Shown piece by piece: positions 44,723 through 52,755 of a stretch of 64,000 bases of DNA (the stretch's first letter is position 1; every line of letters begins with the position of its first letter). Below the pieces are notes generated by a model. The model ran no database searches and was not told where the DNA came from. It saw only the letters and a program-made list of their open reading frames with translations. The position numbers and the translations under genes were made by a program. Source of the DNA: RFSX01 sp964495785 (GTDB lineage: Bacteria > Bacteroidota > Bacteroidia > Chitinophagales > Saprospiraceae); the NCBI GenBank assembly GCA_964495785.1, contig CAZBXL010000012.1, positions 1-64,000 of the forward strand. The letters are read 5' to 3'.

Positions 44723-46018
44723 TTGAAAATACTTTTAATAATCACACCATTTCATCCTTCTCAGACGCCTAATACGCTAAGGTGGATTCCGATTGTTGAA
44801 TATTTTGAAAGTAAAGGAATAGAGATAACGATACTAACAACAAAAAATAGATCAAGCTCTAATAAAAAAGTAAATATTCAATCTCAGGTGTATGAAGCAG
44901 GTTATAATACTTTGTTAGATTGGTTGTACTTTACTCTAAGGTTAAAGAAAAGACGCCAACTGCCTAATAATAACCACGGAGTATCAGATCCCAATCTTTT
45001 TTCGAAGTTGACAGAATGGATTATAGATAAGACATGGAGAAAATATTATTGGCCTGATGGAAGTCAATTATTTTTAAAACCAGGATTACAAAAAGCACAA
45101 GAGATTATTAAGACAGATAGTAAAATTACTCATGTTATTTCCGTAGGGCTCCCATTCACATGTCACCTCATTGCTAGTAAATTAAAAGAAATATATCCTC
45201 ATCTACATTGGCATCAGGACATTGAGGATCCTTTCAATTATTCTGAAGATTTTTGGGTTAACAACTTTAGCAAATACCGTCAAAAAAACATTGAGGCTGA
45301 GAGAAAAGCATTCGAATTATCTGATAGTATTAGCGTTACAAATCCTGTAGCTCAGTCTATTTATAAGAGACTTTTTCTTGACTGTGCACATAAGCAAAGC
45401 GTTATTTATCCTATGTTTTCTGATTTTAATTTATCTAAGACCATAGACTTAGATAGTGATAAAATTCATATTGCATACTTTGGTTCTTTCTATGAAAACG
45501 TAAGATCACCAGAGCCGCTACTTACATTATTAGATAGATTAAAAAAAGATAATAAAGAGCAATTTAAGAAAGTCCACATACATTTCTTCGGGCAGCAGAA
45601 TCGATTTTCTATTCCTATATTTAATTCCTTTGATTCTCTGAAAGATCATATAACATTACATGGACTGAAGGAAAGAGATTATTGCATGTCGGCTATGAAG
45701 AAAATGGATTTTTTGATTAACGTTGGAAATACAACAGACTATCATCTACCGAGTAAGGTGGTCGATTTCTTATACTTTAACAAACCATTAATAAACATCC
45801 TATCATCAAGAAATGATGCGGCCATTCCTTTACTTAGAGATAAGTTAGAAACGTGTGATCTTTTTATAAATGAAAATGATGAAGGGCAATTGGCAAAGAA
45901 ATTATTGTCATTTATAACTATGAATAGGGCAACAAGGGAATCAAGCGAGGAGAATATCTCAAATTATACAACTGAGGTTATAGCAGAAAAATATTTAAAG
46001 GCGATGCAAGCTGTCTAA
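44723..46018 (+). CDS. GT4-like glycosyltransferase
   Basis: 431 residues, TTG start (MKILLIITPFHPSQTPNTLR). GT-B fold: N-terminal Rossmann half as above, and C-terminal half with IHIAYFGSFYENVRSPEPLL, ITLHGLKERDYCMSAMKKMD and LPSKVVDFLYFNKPLINILS, equivalent to the donor-binding region of GT4 enzymes. Probably transfers a sugar in capsule, exopolysaccharide or glycan assembly; donor unknown. Its last 24 bases overlap the end of the convergent glycosyltransferase. Confidence 0.8.
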   Translation: MKILLIITPFHPSQTPNTLRWIPIVEYFESKGIEITILTTKNRSSSNKKVNIQSQVYEAGYNTLLDWLYFTLRLKKRRQLPNNNHGVSDPNLFSKLTEWIIDKTWRKYYWPDGSQLFLKPGLQKAQEIIKTDSKITHVISVGLPFTCHLIASKLKEIYPHLHWHQDIEDPFNYSEDFWVNNFSKYRQKNIEAERKAFELSDSISVTNPVAQSIYKRLFLDCAHKQSVIYPMFSDFNLSKTIDLDSDKIHIAYFGSFYENVRSPEPLLTLLDRLKKDNKEQFKKVHIHFFGQQNRFSIPIFNSFDSLKDHITLHGLKERDYCMSAMKKMDFLINVGNTTDYHLPSKVVDFLYFNKPLINILSSRNDAAIPLLRDKLETCDLFINENDEGQLAKKLLSFITMNRATRESSEENISNYTTEVIAEKYLKAMQAV

Positions 46019-47047
46019 TAGTTGGTCCAGTTTTTCTTGAAAGTTATTCTGATAGACTGACTTGTAGGACTTCACCTTTGCTTTAATGTTATCATATAAT
46101 CTTTTGTCAGATTGTATTCGACTCATAGCTTGGATTAATCCATCGGAAGTAGGTTCTATCCAGACAACACATTCCTCATCAAGTTGTTCTTGAAGTCCAG
46201 GTAATCGAGAAATAATTATAGGCATTCCAGAATCAATACCTAAGGTAAGAATACCAGATTGACTTGTCTCTTTGTAGGGTAATAATAAGACGTGATGTGT
46301 GGACAGTAATTCACTTATTTCCAGATCTGTCAGATGTCTATCTATTAAAGAAATTTTAGAATTAGTGGTATTAATGTGATTGCCAGTTCCAGCAATTGTT
46401 ATTTGATAGATATGTTTATTTTCAGCGGAGTCTAATACTAAGCTATAGCCTTTGTATGCCTTAATACGTCCTAGAAACAGAAATTTCATTTCTTTGCTAT
46501 GATCAAGATTGTGTATTATTCCTGACTTTATTATCGGATGCGGCAGTACGATATATTCTTTGTCTTTACGAGTGAGTTCCTTTAGAGCTTCTTGTCTCTG
46601 ATAATCTGTGAGAAATATGACTTTATCAGAAATCATCATTTGTAGTTTTTGAATAATTTCTGTTACAGTACTTTTTTCTCCAATATGGGTATGATAATCA
46701 TGTACAGTAGTTATCACAGGTATTCCATATACAGCAGCCCACATTGCAAGAAATAGATTCCAAGGATGGAACACGGGTAGATATAAGATCACTTTTTCTT
46801 TGTCATTATAATTTTTAAGAAGCGAAGCCGCTTTTATAAAAAACGGTAACGACTTAATAATAAAAGATAGGGTTCCTGAATATGTTTCTACAGCCTGATC
46901 GACTTGAGTAAAGTTTTTTTCTGCCGTACGACTGGTGACTATGATAGGATCATATGCGGATAGTGCATCTGCTATTGCAGATGCATAAGCTGTGCTGCCA
47001 GTCCGTGTGAGAGAAATAAATAATATCTTCCTACCTTGCTGTGACAA
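45995..47047 (-). CDS. Glycosyltransferase, GT-B fold (GT4-like)
   Basis: 350 residues if TTG 47047 is used (MSQQGRKILFISLTRTGSTA). A longer frame to 47086 would overlap wecB and adds only hydrophobic residues, so I prefer the shorter start. N-terminal half with ITTVHDYHTHIGEKSTVTEI; C-terminal half with MKFLFLGRIKAYKGYSLVLD, ISELLSTHHVLLLPYKETSQ and SGILTLGIDSGMPIIISRLP, the classic GT4 donor-site E/S-G-I-x-x-L-x-A/G motif. Divergent from wecB and convergent with the neighbouring GT: a small surface polysaccharide cluster. Confidence 0.83.
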   Translation of the reverse strand: MSQQGRKILFISLTRTGSTAYASAIADALSAYDPIIVTSRTAEKNFTQVDQAVETYSGTLSFIIKSLPFFIKAASLLKNYNDKEKVILYLPVFHPWNLFLAMWAAVYGIPVITTVHDYHTHIGEKSTVTEIIQKLQMMISDKVIFLTDYQRQEALKELTRKDKEYIVLPHPIIKSGIIHNLDHSKEMKFLFLGRIKAYKGYSLVLDSAENKHIYQITIAGTGNHINTTNSKISLIDRHLTDLEISELLSTHHVLLLPYKETSQSGILTLGIDSGMPIIISRLPGLQEQLDEECVVWIEPTSDGLIQAMSRIQSDKRLYDNIKAKVKSYKSVYQNNFQEKLDQLLDSLHRL

Positions 47048-47067
47048 ATTTCTATTTATAATTAATT

Positions 47068-48162
47068 GTGGTAAAAGTAATAACAATCATCGGGACTCGG
47101 CCAGAAGGTATAAAGACGGCCATACTCCATAAGCGAATGACTGAAGATTCTGCTTTTGATGCCTTATTATGTTCTACCGGTCAGCATAAAGATCTGCTTT
47201 ATGACGCTATATCAGATTTTGATGTGACTATAGATATAGAGTTGGAAGCGATGCAAGAGAATGCGTCTATGGCTGATCAGTTGTCTTATATGATGACTCA
47301 TCTACAATCTGTAGTCACTCAACATCAACCCAATCTAATAGTTGTACAAGGTGATACACTTTCAGCCTATTGCGGTGCAATGATAGCCTTTTACAATAAA
47401 ATCAAATTAGCTCATATCGAAGCGGGTCTAAGAACGGGTGATAAGTTGTCACCATTTCCAGAGGAGATACATCGCAAGTTTATAGATGATGTTGCAGATT
47501 ACCACTTTGCTCATTCAGAAGCGGCAAGACAAGTTCTTTTAAATGAAGGACATCTTACAAGTCATGTGTATATGGTGGGTAATACAGGCATAGACGCTTT
47601 ATTGTATATGCATCAGAAGTTGACGCAACGAAAATTAAACCCTGGTTCTGAGATTAAAAAAATTATAGAAAGTACCAAAGATCAAAAAATTGGATTGTTA
47701 ACTATGCATCGACGTGAGACAATGGGTGAGGTACAGCGAGATATGTTAGAGATAATTCTTGATTGTGCAATGTCATTAGGTATAAAGCTTATATGTCCTA
47801 AACATCCAAATCCAGAAGTACAAAAAATCTATGCTGGATATAATGATAACTCACATATTATATTCACAAAATCCTTAGATTATAAGTCTATGGTGTGGCT
47901 GATGTCACAAGCAGACATTATATATAGTGATAGTGGTGGTATACAAGAAGAAGCACCTTATTTGGGCAGACGAGTCGTTGTATTAAGAGAGATAACGGAA
48001 AGACAGGAGGTGACGAATACAGGGAGTCATATTCTATACAGTAAAGAAAAAGTAATAGAGGATTCTAAGAGAATAATGAATGAAAGAAAAGAAGTAACAT
48101 CTCCATATGGTGACGGTCAGAGTTCGGTTAAAATTATTGAGATTTTGAAAAAGATGAATTAG
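47068..48162 (+). CDS. wecB: UDP-N-acetylglucosamine 2-epimerase
   Basis: 364 residues, GTG start (MVKVITIIGTRPEGIKTAIL). Non-hydrolysing epimerase motifs: GTRPEGIK, IVVQGDTLSAYCGAMIAFYN, LAHIEAGLRTGDKLSPFPEE, LLTMHRRETMG and YSDSGGIQEEAPYLGRRVVV. It makes UDP-ManNAc for surface polysaccharides. It sits beside two glycosyltransferases, in keeping with that role. Confidence 0.94.
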   Translation: MVKVITIIGTRPEGIKTAILHKRMTEDSAFDALLCSTGQHKDLLYDAISDFDVTIDIELEAMQENASMADQLSYMMTHLQSVVTQHQPNLIVVQGDTLSAYCGAMIAFYNKIKLAHIEAGLRTGDKLSPFPEEIHRKFIDDVADYHFAHSEAARQVLLNEGHLTSHVYMVGNTGIDALLYMHQKLTQRKLNPGSEIKKIIESTKDQKIGLLTMHRRETMGEVQRDMLEIILDCAMSLGIKLICPKHPNPEVQKIYAGYNDNSHIIFTKSLDYKSMVWLMSQADIIYSDSGGIQEEAPYLGRRVVVLREITERQEVTNTGSHILYSKEKVIEDSKRIMNERKEVTSPYGDGQSSVKIIEILKKMN

Positions 48163-48359
48163 TTGAGAATGACTTAATGAATTTTTGTATAATTTACTAC
48201 TATATCCACTGACTTATTATTAATCTCTTAAGTAAAGGAGATTTACGAATAGAATCATAGAGAGTTTATTAGTTTTATTGAAGACCTTTTGCTTGTTATG
48301 ATTAGACATTCATTTAGAAACACAAGCAATAAAGTTATAATTACGATAAATTTGAATTT

Positions 48360-48587
48360 ATGAAAGTAATGCAAATAGAGTTACCAGATGATTTGAATCT
48401 AGTCGAGTTAGAACTTAAAATGAGTATGGCATCTAAATTATATGATTTAGGTAAAATATCTTTGGGTCAAGGTGCAAAAATTGTGGGGCTATCGAAGAAG
48501 GCTTTTATGGAATTGTTAGGTGAGTTTGGAGTAAGTGTTTTTGGTTATTCAGAAGACGAGCTTGAAAATGACCTTAGCAATGTCTAA
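48360..48587 (+). CDS. UPF0175-family antitoxin
   Basis: 75 residues. Short UPF0175 protein: MQIELPDDLNLVELELKMSM, ASKLYDLGKISLGQGAKIVG, LSKKAFMELLGEFGVSVFGY, i.e. an N-terminal strand then a helix-turn-helix-like segment. Such proteins usually stand before a DUF3368 (PIN-fold) gene and are thought to act as its antitoxin. Here the downstream gene overlaps by 8 bases. A TAAATTTG box (48347-48354) precedes the ATG by 5 bases and may be its -7 element. Confidence 0.85.
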   Translation: MKVMQIELPDDLNLVELELKMSMASKLYDLGKISLGQGAKIVGLSKKAFMELLGEFGVSVFGYSEDELENDLSNV

Positions 48588-49050
48588 TCAAATTTTAATT
48601 TGTGATACTAGTGCAATCATCGTTTTAGAGAAATTAGGAAAGCTCATTTTATTAAAAGAATTATTTGATGAAGTTCTAATTACTAATGAAATTAAGTTAG
48701 AGTACGGTGAATACTTACCGGATTGGATAAAAATCGAGAAGCCGTCTGATCTATTAAAAAGTAAAATTTTATTATTACAGCTTGATCCCGGTGAAGCTTC
48801 TGCAATCTCGTTGGCATTAGAAAAGGAGAATCCTACATTACTAATCGATGAAAGAAAAGGTCGAGAAATTGCTTCTTAATTAGGACTCAGAATAACAGGA
48901 ACACTTGGGATATTAATTAAAGCGAAAAGAACTGGAAAGATCCCTAAAATCAAACCATTGATTGATATGTTGATTGATTTGGACTTCAGAATTTCAAAGT
49001 CTTTGATAAATAAAGTTTTGCAGTTATCTGATGAATTAGATTTGACTTGA
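48580..49050 (+). pseudogene. DUF3368 PIN-like toxin with in-frame TAA
   Basis: The frame starts at ATG 48580 (MSNQILICDTSAIIVLEKLG), stops at TAA 48877-48879 after 99 residues, and continues in the same frame for 56 codons (LGLRITGTLGILIKAKRTGK ... SKSLINKVLQLSDELDLT) to TGA 49048-49050. The part after the stop matches the DUF3368 family from memory, so the full protein would be 156 residues with one position replaced by a stop, where a Lys, Gln or Glu codon may once have stood. The acidic residues of the PIN site (CDTSAII, NEIKLEYGEY, GEASAISLAL, LLIDERKGR) are all before the stop. Partner of the overlapping UPF0175 gene. Confidence 0.85.
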
Positions 49051-49126
49051 ATTTTATATCAACTCAACTTTTTAGTCTGTTGGTCAATTTTAAATGACTA
49101 TTTGGGCTTTTTAAAATCGTATTATT

Positions 49127-49900
49127 TTACAACTTATCGCCATGGCTACGTGCACTATCTGTCAGCTTCTTTAAGAAAGGGCTTGCAAAAATAAAGTCCT
49201 GTAGAATTTCATTAGTTTCATTGAGGACTTGATCCTTTGTTCCTTGCCAGGCTAATCTTCCTTCATGTAGGAGGCATATATTCTCACCGATTTCCATCAC
49301 TGAATTCATATCATGAGTATTGATTATTGTAGTGATATTATTATCGTTGGTTATATTGGATAATAGTTCGTCTATAGTGATCGCGGTTTTTGGATCAAGA
49401 CCGGAATTCGGTTCATCTGCAAAAAGGTATTTGGGTTTAAGTACGATAGCTCTGGCTATACCTACTCTCTTCTGCATACCTCCAGATACTTCAGAGGGAT
49501 ATTTATTATTACTACCTTCCAGACTGACTTGTTCCAGACAGTAGTCGACTCTGTCTTTCTTTTCTTTTTTTGACTTCTTGGTAAACATATCCATAGGAAA
49601 ACGAATATTCTCTTCCACGGTCATAGAATCAAAAAGTGCATTCCCTTGGAATAACATACCGACTTGCATTCTGAGTGTCAGTAATTCGTTCTTTGATAAG
49701 CTAAATAAACTTTTGTCATCATACCAGACATTACCTCCTGTTGGTTCAAATAGTCCAACGAGTAATTTGAGAAGAACGGTCTTACCGGCACCACTCTTAC
49801 CTATTATGAGATTAGTCTTAGAGGATTCGAAAGTAAAATTGATCCCCTTAAGAACTTGCTGTTCTCCGAATGACTTGATTATATTATCTGCTCTTATCAT
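49127..49900 (-). CDS. ABC transporter ATPase, MlaF-like
   Basis: 257 residues. Walker A IIGKSGAGKTVLLKLLVG, Q-loop MLFQGNALFDSMTVEEN, signature VSGGMQKRVGIARAIVLKPK, Walker B YLFADEPNSGLDPKTA. The combination with an MlaE-type permease 4 bases upstream indicates an Mla-like lipid transport system acting between inner and outer membrane. No MlaD-type substrate protein is adjacent in this window. Confidence 0.92.
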   Translation of the reverse strand: MIRADNIIKSFGEQQVLKGINFTFESSKTNLIIGKSGAGKTVLLKLLVGLFEPTGGNVWYDDKSLFSLSKNELLTLRMQVGMLFQGNALFDSMTVEENIRFPMDMFTKKSKKEKKDRVDYCLEQVSLEGSNNKYPSEVSGGMQKRVGIARAIVLKPKYLFADEPNSGLDPKTAITIDELLSNITNDNNITTIINTHDMNSVMEIGENICLLHEGRLAWQGTKDQVLNETNEILQDFIFASPFLKKLTDSARSHGDKL

Positions 49901-49904
49901 GGCT

Positions 49905-50651
49905 TTAAATTAATAATACTGCAAGTAAATAATCAGCAATAAGAATAACGATGATACCATACACGACGGCTCTTGTACTCGCTTGTCCCAGCTCTATACT
50001 ACCTCCTGTAACGAAGTAACCTTGATAGGCTGCTATGGATGTTAATATATAGCCGAACACTAATGCCTTGATATACATCATGCATACATTCCATGGCTTA
50101 AAGAAAGAACGAAGACCTTGTACGAACTCCTCATGAGAATAAGACCCTGAGTAGATTACAGCAAAGTAACCACCTGCGATACTGAATATAGCTGCTATGG
50201 ATACAAGCAAAGGAATGACCAATAATACAGCTATAAGTTTAGGCATGACGAGATAAGATGATGTATTGACACCCATGATCTCCATGGCGTCGATATGCTC
50301 TTTCTGACGCATACCCCCTATTTCAGATGCGATATTGGATCCTACTTTTCCCGCAAGGATAATAGAGGAAAAAGTTGCAGCTAATTCTATAATAGTCATA
50401 TCTCTGACAATATAACCGATGTAGTACTTAGGTATGAATGTACCACTGAGTTGATAGACAAACTGTACAGCAGTTACTGCTCCGATGAACACATTAACTA
50501 CAAAAATAATCATCAATGAACCTATTCCGATATCATACATCTGACGTACTGTCTCCTTATAATACATGCCAATATTCTCAGGCTTATGGAATATTCTCGC
50601 ATGCCATCTTATGAATTTTCCGATATGATAAAGTATAGCGATGTTGTTTAT
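49905..50651 (-). CDS. MlaE-like ABC permease, start codon uncertain
   Basis: The first ATG (50567) would give 220 residues, but the frame is open back to 50654 and encodes LYHIGKFIRWHARIFHKPEN ahead of YYKETVRQMYDIGIGSLMII, which is what the N-terminus of this family looks like. No ATG/GTG/TTG occurs there; ATA 50651 (giving M-N-N-I-A-I-L) or ATC 50642 are candidates. The body has MlaE motifs: IFVVNVFIGAVTAVQFVYQL, SEIGGMRQKEHIDAMEIMGV and several helices. It forms the membrane part of the MlaF/MlaE pair. Located 30 bases downstream of the cystathionine synthase gene, same strand. Confidence 0.85.
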   Translation of the reverse strand: MNNIAILYHIGKFIRWHARIFHKPENIGMYYKETVRQMYDIGIGSLMIIFVVNVFIGAVTAVQFVYQLSGTFIPKYYIGYIVRDMTIIELAATFSSIILAGKVGSNIASEIGGMRQKEHIDAMEIMGVNTSSYLVMPKLIAVLLVIPLLVSIAAIFSIAGGYFAVIYSGSYSHEEFVQGLRSFFKPWNVCMMYIKALVFGYILTSIAAYQGYFVTGGSIELGQASTRAVVYGIIVILIADYLLAVLLI

Positions 50652-50683
50652 TTTTTAATAGTTAGTAATAGATTTTCTTTAGC

Positions 50684-51829
50684 TTAAATCTTATTTAATG
50701 CATTAGATAAATCAGCTAAGAGATCATCGATATTTTCAATACCTATACTTAGTCTTATTAATGAATCTGTCAATCCTATTTTTAATCTTTCTTCTTTCGG
50801 TATAGATGCATGTGTCATAGATGCTGGGTGTCCGATGAGGGATTCTACACCACCAAGAGATTCTGCAAGAGAAAACAACTTAGTAGACTTTAGTATTTTT
50901 TTTGCTGCAGCGAATGAGTTTTTCTTAAGATCAAACGAAACCATACCGCCGAAGTTCGACATTTGCTTTTTGGCGATTTTATGATTAGGATGTGACTTCA
51001 GTCCAGGGTAGTAGACCTTAGACACCTTCTTGTTTTTAGATAAAAATTCTGCAACGTCCTTGGCATTGGCGCAAGCTCTATCCATTCTTACATGCAAGGT
51101 CTTAATACCCCTAAGCATAAGAAAGCAATCTTGTGGTCCGGGGACTGCACCAGAGGCTTTCTGTATAAAGAAAAACTTATCAGCTAATGCCTTACTCCGG
51201 GTTATGACAGCTCCCATGACAACGTCAGAGTGTCCACCTAAATACTTAGTGCAAGAATGCCATATAATATCAGCGCCAAGGTCCAGAGGAGACTGAAGAT
51301 ATGGTGAGGCAAAGGTATTATCTACTACAACTTTAACCTTATGCTTTTTAGCAATATCACAGATGGCTTTGATGTCTATGATATTAAGCATAGGATTAGT
51401 CGGCGTCTCTATACAGATGTATTTTGTTTTTTTATTGATAAACGGAATGATGTTCTTAGGTGCAGACATATCTATGTAATGCGCCTTGATACCAAACGGA
51501 CTATAGATTTTATTTATTAATCGATAAGATCCTCCATATAGATCATTAGAGCTTATGATTTCATCTCCAGTAGAGAGTGTTTTCATCACAGCATCTAAAG
51601 CAGCAAGTCCGCTAGAGTAGCATATGCCATATTTGCCATTTTCTAATGCCGCAAGATTGTCTTGTAATGCATCTCTTGTGGGATTTGAACTCCTTGCATA
51701 CTCATAACCTTTATGATCGCCTGGTGCAGTTTGTACATATGTAGATGTCTGAAATATGGGTGTCATAATAGCTCCTGTAGATGGATCTGGCTTGACACCT
51801 GCATGTATAACTTTTGTCCCGAACTTCAT
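50684..51829 (-). CDS. Cystathionine gamma-synthase/lyase, PLP enzyme
   Basis: 381 residues. Cys/Met metabolism PLP family: YEYARSSNPTRDALQDNLAA, SNDLYGGSYRLI, TNPMLNIIDIKAICDIAKKH and the PLP Lys in IWHSCTKYLGGHSDVVMG, then SLAESLGGVESLIGHPASMT. Both cystathionine gamma-synthase (metB) and gamma-lyase share these, and I cannot choose. Start ATG 51829, with a TAnnTTTG box 19 bases upstream. Confidence 0.93.
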   Translation of the reverse strand: MKFGTKVIHAGVKPDPSTGAIMTPIFQTSTYVQTAPGDHKGYEYARSSNPTRDALQDNLAALENGKYGICYSSGLAALDAVMKTLSTGDEIISSNDLYGGSYRLINKIYSPFGIKAHYIDMSAPKNIIPFINKKTKYICIETPTNPMLNIIDIKAICDIAKKHKVKVVVDNTFASPYLQSPLDLGADIIWHSCTKYLGGHSDVVMGAVITRSKALADKFFFIQKASGAVPGPQDCFLMLRGIKTLHVRMDRACANAKDVAEFLSKNKKVSKVYYPGLKSHPNHKIAKKQMSNFGGMVSFDLKKNSFAAAKKILKSTKLFSLAESLGGVESLIGHPASMTHASIPKEERLKIGLTDSLIRLSIGIENIDDLLADLSNALNKI

Positions 51830-51847
51830 TTAACTTTTTGATTGTTG

Positions 51848-51855
51848 CAAAAATA
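51848..51855 (-). promoter_or_regulatory. Possible -7 box of the cystathionine synthase/lyase gene
   Basis: Minus strand TATTTTTG matches TAnnTTTG; the ATG is 19 bases downstream. No clear -33 partner. Confidence 0.35.
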
Positions 51856-51886
51856 GGACTTATATATATGAAGAGCGATTTATTAT

Positions 51887-52290
51887 GTGAATGATATTAT
51901 GCAAATNNNNNNNNNNNNNNNNNNNNNNNNNNNNNNNNNNNNNNNNNNNNNNNNNNNNNNNNNNNNNNNNNNNNNNNNNNNNNNNNNNNNNNNNNNNNNN
52001 NNNNNNTAAATAACGTATTCAGTGGAGGTGACTTAGAGATTAGTGACAAGTATAGTTTTGATATGAAGCCTATAGCTAGTGAAGAAGCTTGGCAAATGAT
52101 GGTGTCCAACTTGGTTGCTAATGCAGAAATATTTATAAAGCATGTCGCAGCTATGTCTGAGGAACAATTACACGGACCATTCATAGTAGATAAATATGGT
52201 ACTTACTTGCGTAATATCGAAGGAGTGATAGAGCATGCCTACTATCACTTAGGTCAGATGGTACTTATCAAGAAAATGATAAAGGATTAG
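51887..52290 (+). CDS. DinB-like protein, middle lost in assembly gap
   Basis: Left of the gap, GTG 51887 (or ATG 51899) starts M-N-D-I-M-Q, the only plausible beginning. Right of it, one frame from 52009 gives GGDLEISDKYSFDMKPIASE, then ANAEIFIKHVAAMSEEQLHG, and ends GVIEHAYYHLGQMVLIKKMI. The H-x3-H-x-x-Q-type end is the metal-site region of DinB/YfiT-like four-helix proteins. Role unknown. About 50 or more residues are missing. Confidence 0.6.
51907..52006. other. Assembly gap (100 N) in the DinB-like gene
   Basis: Exactly 100 N. It removes most of the N-terminal half of the DinB-like coding region. Confidence 0.95.
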
Positions 52291-52403
52291 TTTTTATTAT
52301 TAATCTGAAGTATACAAAGGACAAAACTTATAATAAAGTAATGTGACTATTGGTTATTAGGTGCCAATTATTAGAAAAAAAATAACTGCAGATATTCAGT
52401 GTT

Positions 52404-52433
52404 CCTCCCTCTTTAATCTCCCTCCAGAGGGAG
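52404..52433 (+). repeat. Hairpin repeat, copy A
   Basis: A pyrimidine-rich leader (CCTCCCTCTTTAAT) followed by CTCCCTC-CA-GAGGGAG, a 7-base stem with a 2-base loop. Much more GC-rich than the surroundings. Paired with copy B on the other strand. Confidence 0.6.
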
Positions 52434-52550
52434 AAAATTACTGTAACTGTTATTAGAACTTTAGTTTTTTAAAAAAAATCGAGGCTTTTTCTATTCCAGA
52501 ATAATCAGTAAGGTTTAGTATAATAAAATCTGTCCCAAGCATTATAGTTT

Positions 52551-52577
52551 CCTCCGCCGGCGGAGGTTAGGAGGTGG
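52551..52577 (-). repeat. Hairpin repeat, copy B (inverted)
   Basis: On the minus strand: leader CCACCTCCTAA followed by the perfect 16-base palindrome CCTCCGCCGGCGGAGG. Same build as copy A (C/T-rich leader, short A/T joint, C/T-rich palindrome), in the opposite orientation, with 117 bases between the copies. Confidence 0.6.
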
Positions 52578-52685
52578 AATCTTAATAATGTTTTTATTCA
52601 ATTATTTATTACTCTATACCAATAGACTTATTAGAAAATGAAATACCGTGAGGTACTTAAAGGCGGATAGTCACATAAATTAAAA

Positions 52686-52712
52686 AAAAGCCTCATGCAA
52701 CATGAGGCTTTT
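52686..52712 (-). terminator. Intrinsic terminator of the transketolase operon
   Basis: Perfect 12-base arms (AAAAGCCTCATG / CATGAGGCTTTT), 3-base loop. On the minus strand it is followed by eight T, a strong terminator placed 44 bases after the transketolase stop. Confidence 0.85.
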
Positions 52713-52755
52713 GTATTTCTTGGTATAAGAAATCTAAGTGAAGTGAGATTGTCTT

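Larger units (their letters stand above)
52291..52755. other. 465-base intergenic region with hairpins
   Basis: No gene is seen on either strand. It holds two GC-rich hairpin repeats in opposite orientation (52404-52433 and 52551-52577), a T/A tract near 52466-52478, and the terminator of the transketolase operon (52686-52712). Confidence 0.7.

Noticed and set aside
51830..51886. SAM-type riboswitch before the cystathionine synthase/lyase gene
   Set aside because: The leader is under 30 bases after the likely promoter; too short for a riboswitch.
52291..52755. tRNA or other known ncRNA in the intergenic region
   Set aside because: No cloverleaf, T-loop (GTTCRANYC) or conserved RNA motif found; only hairpins.
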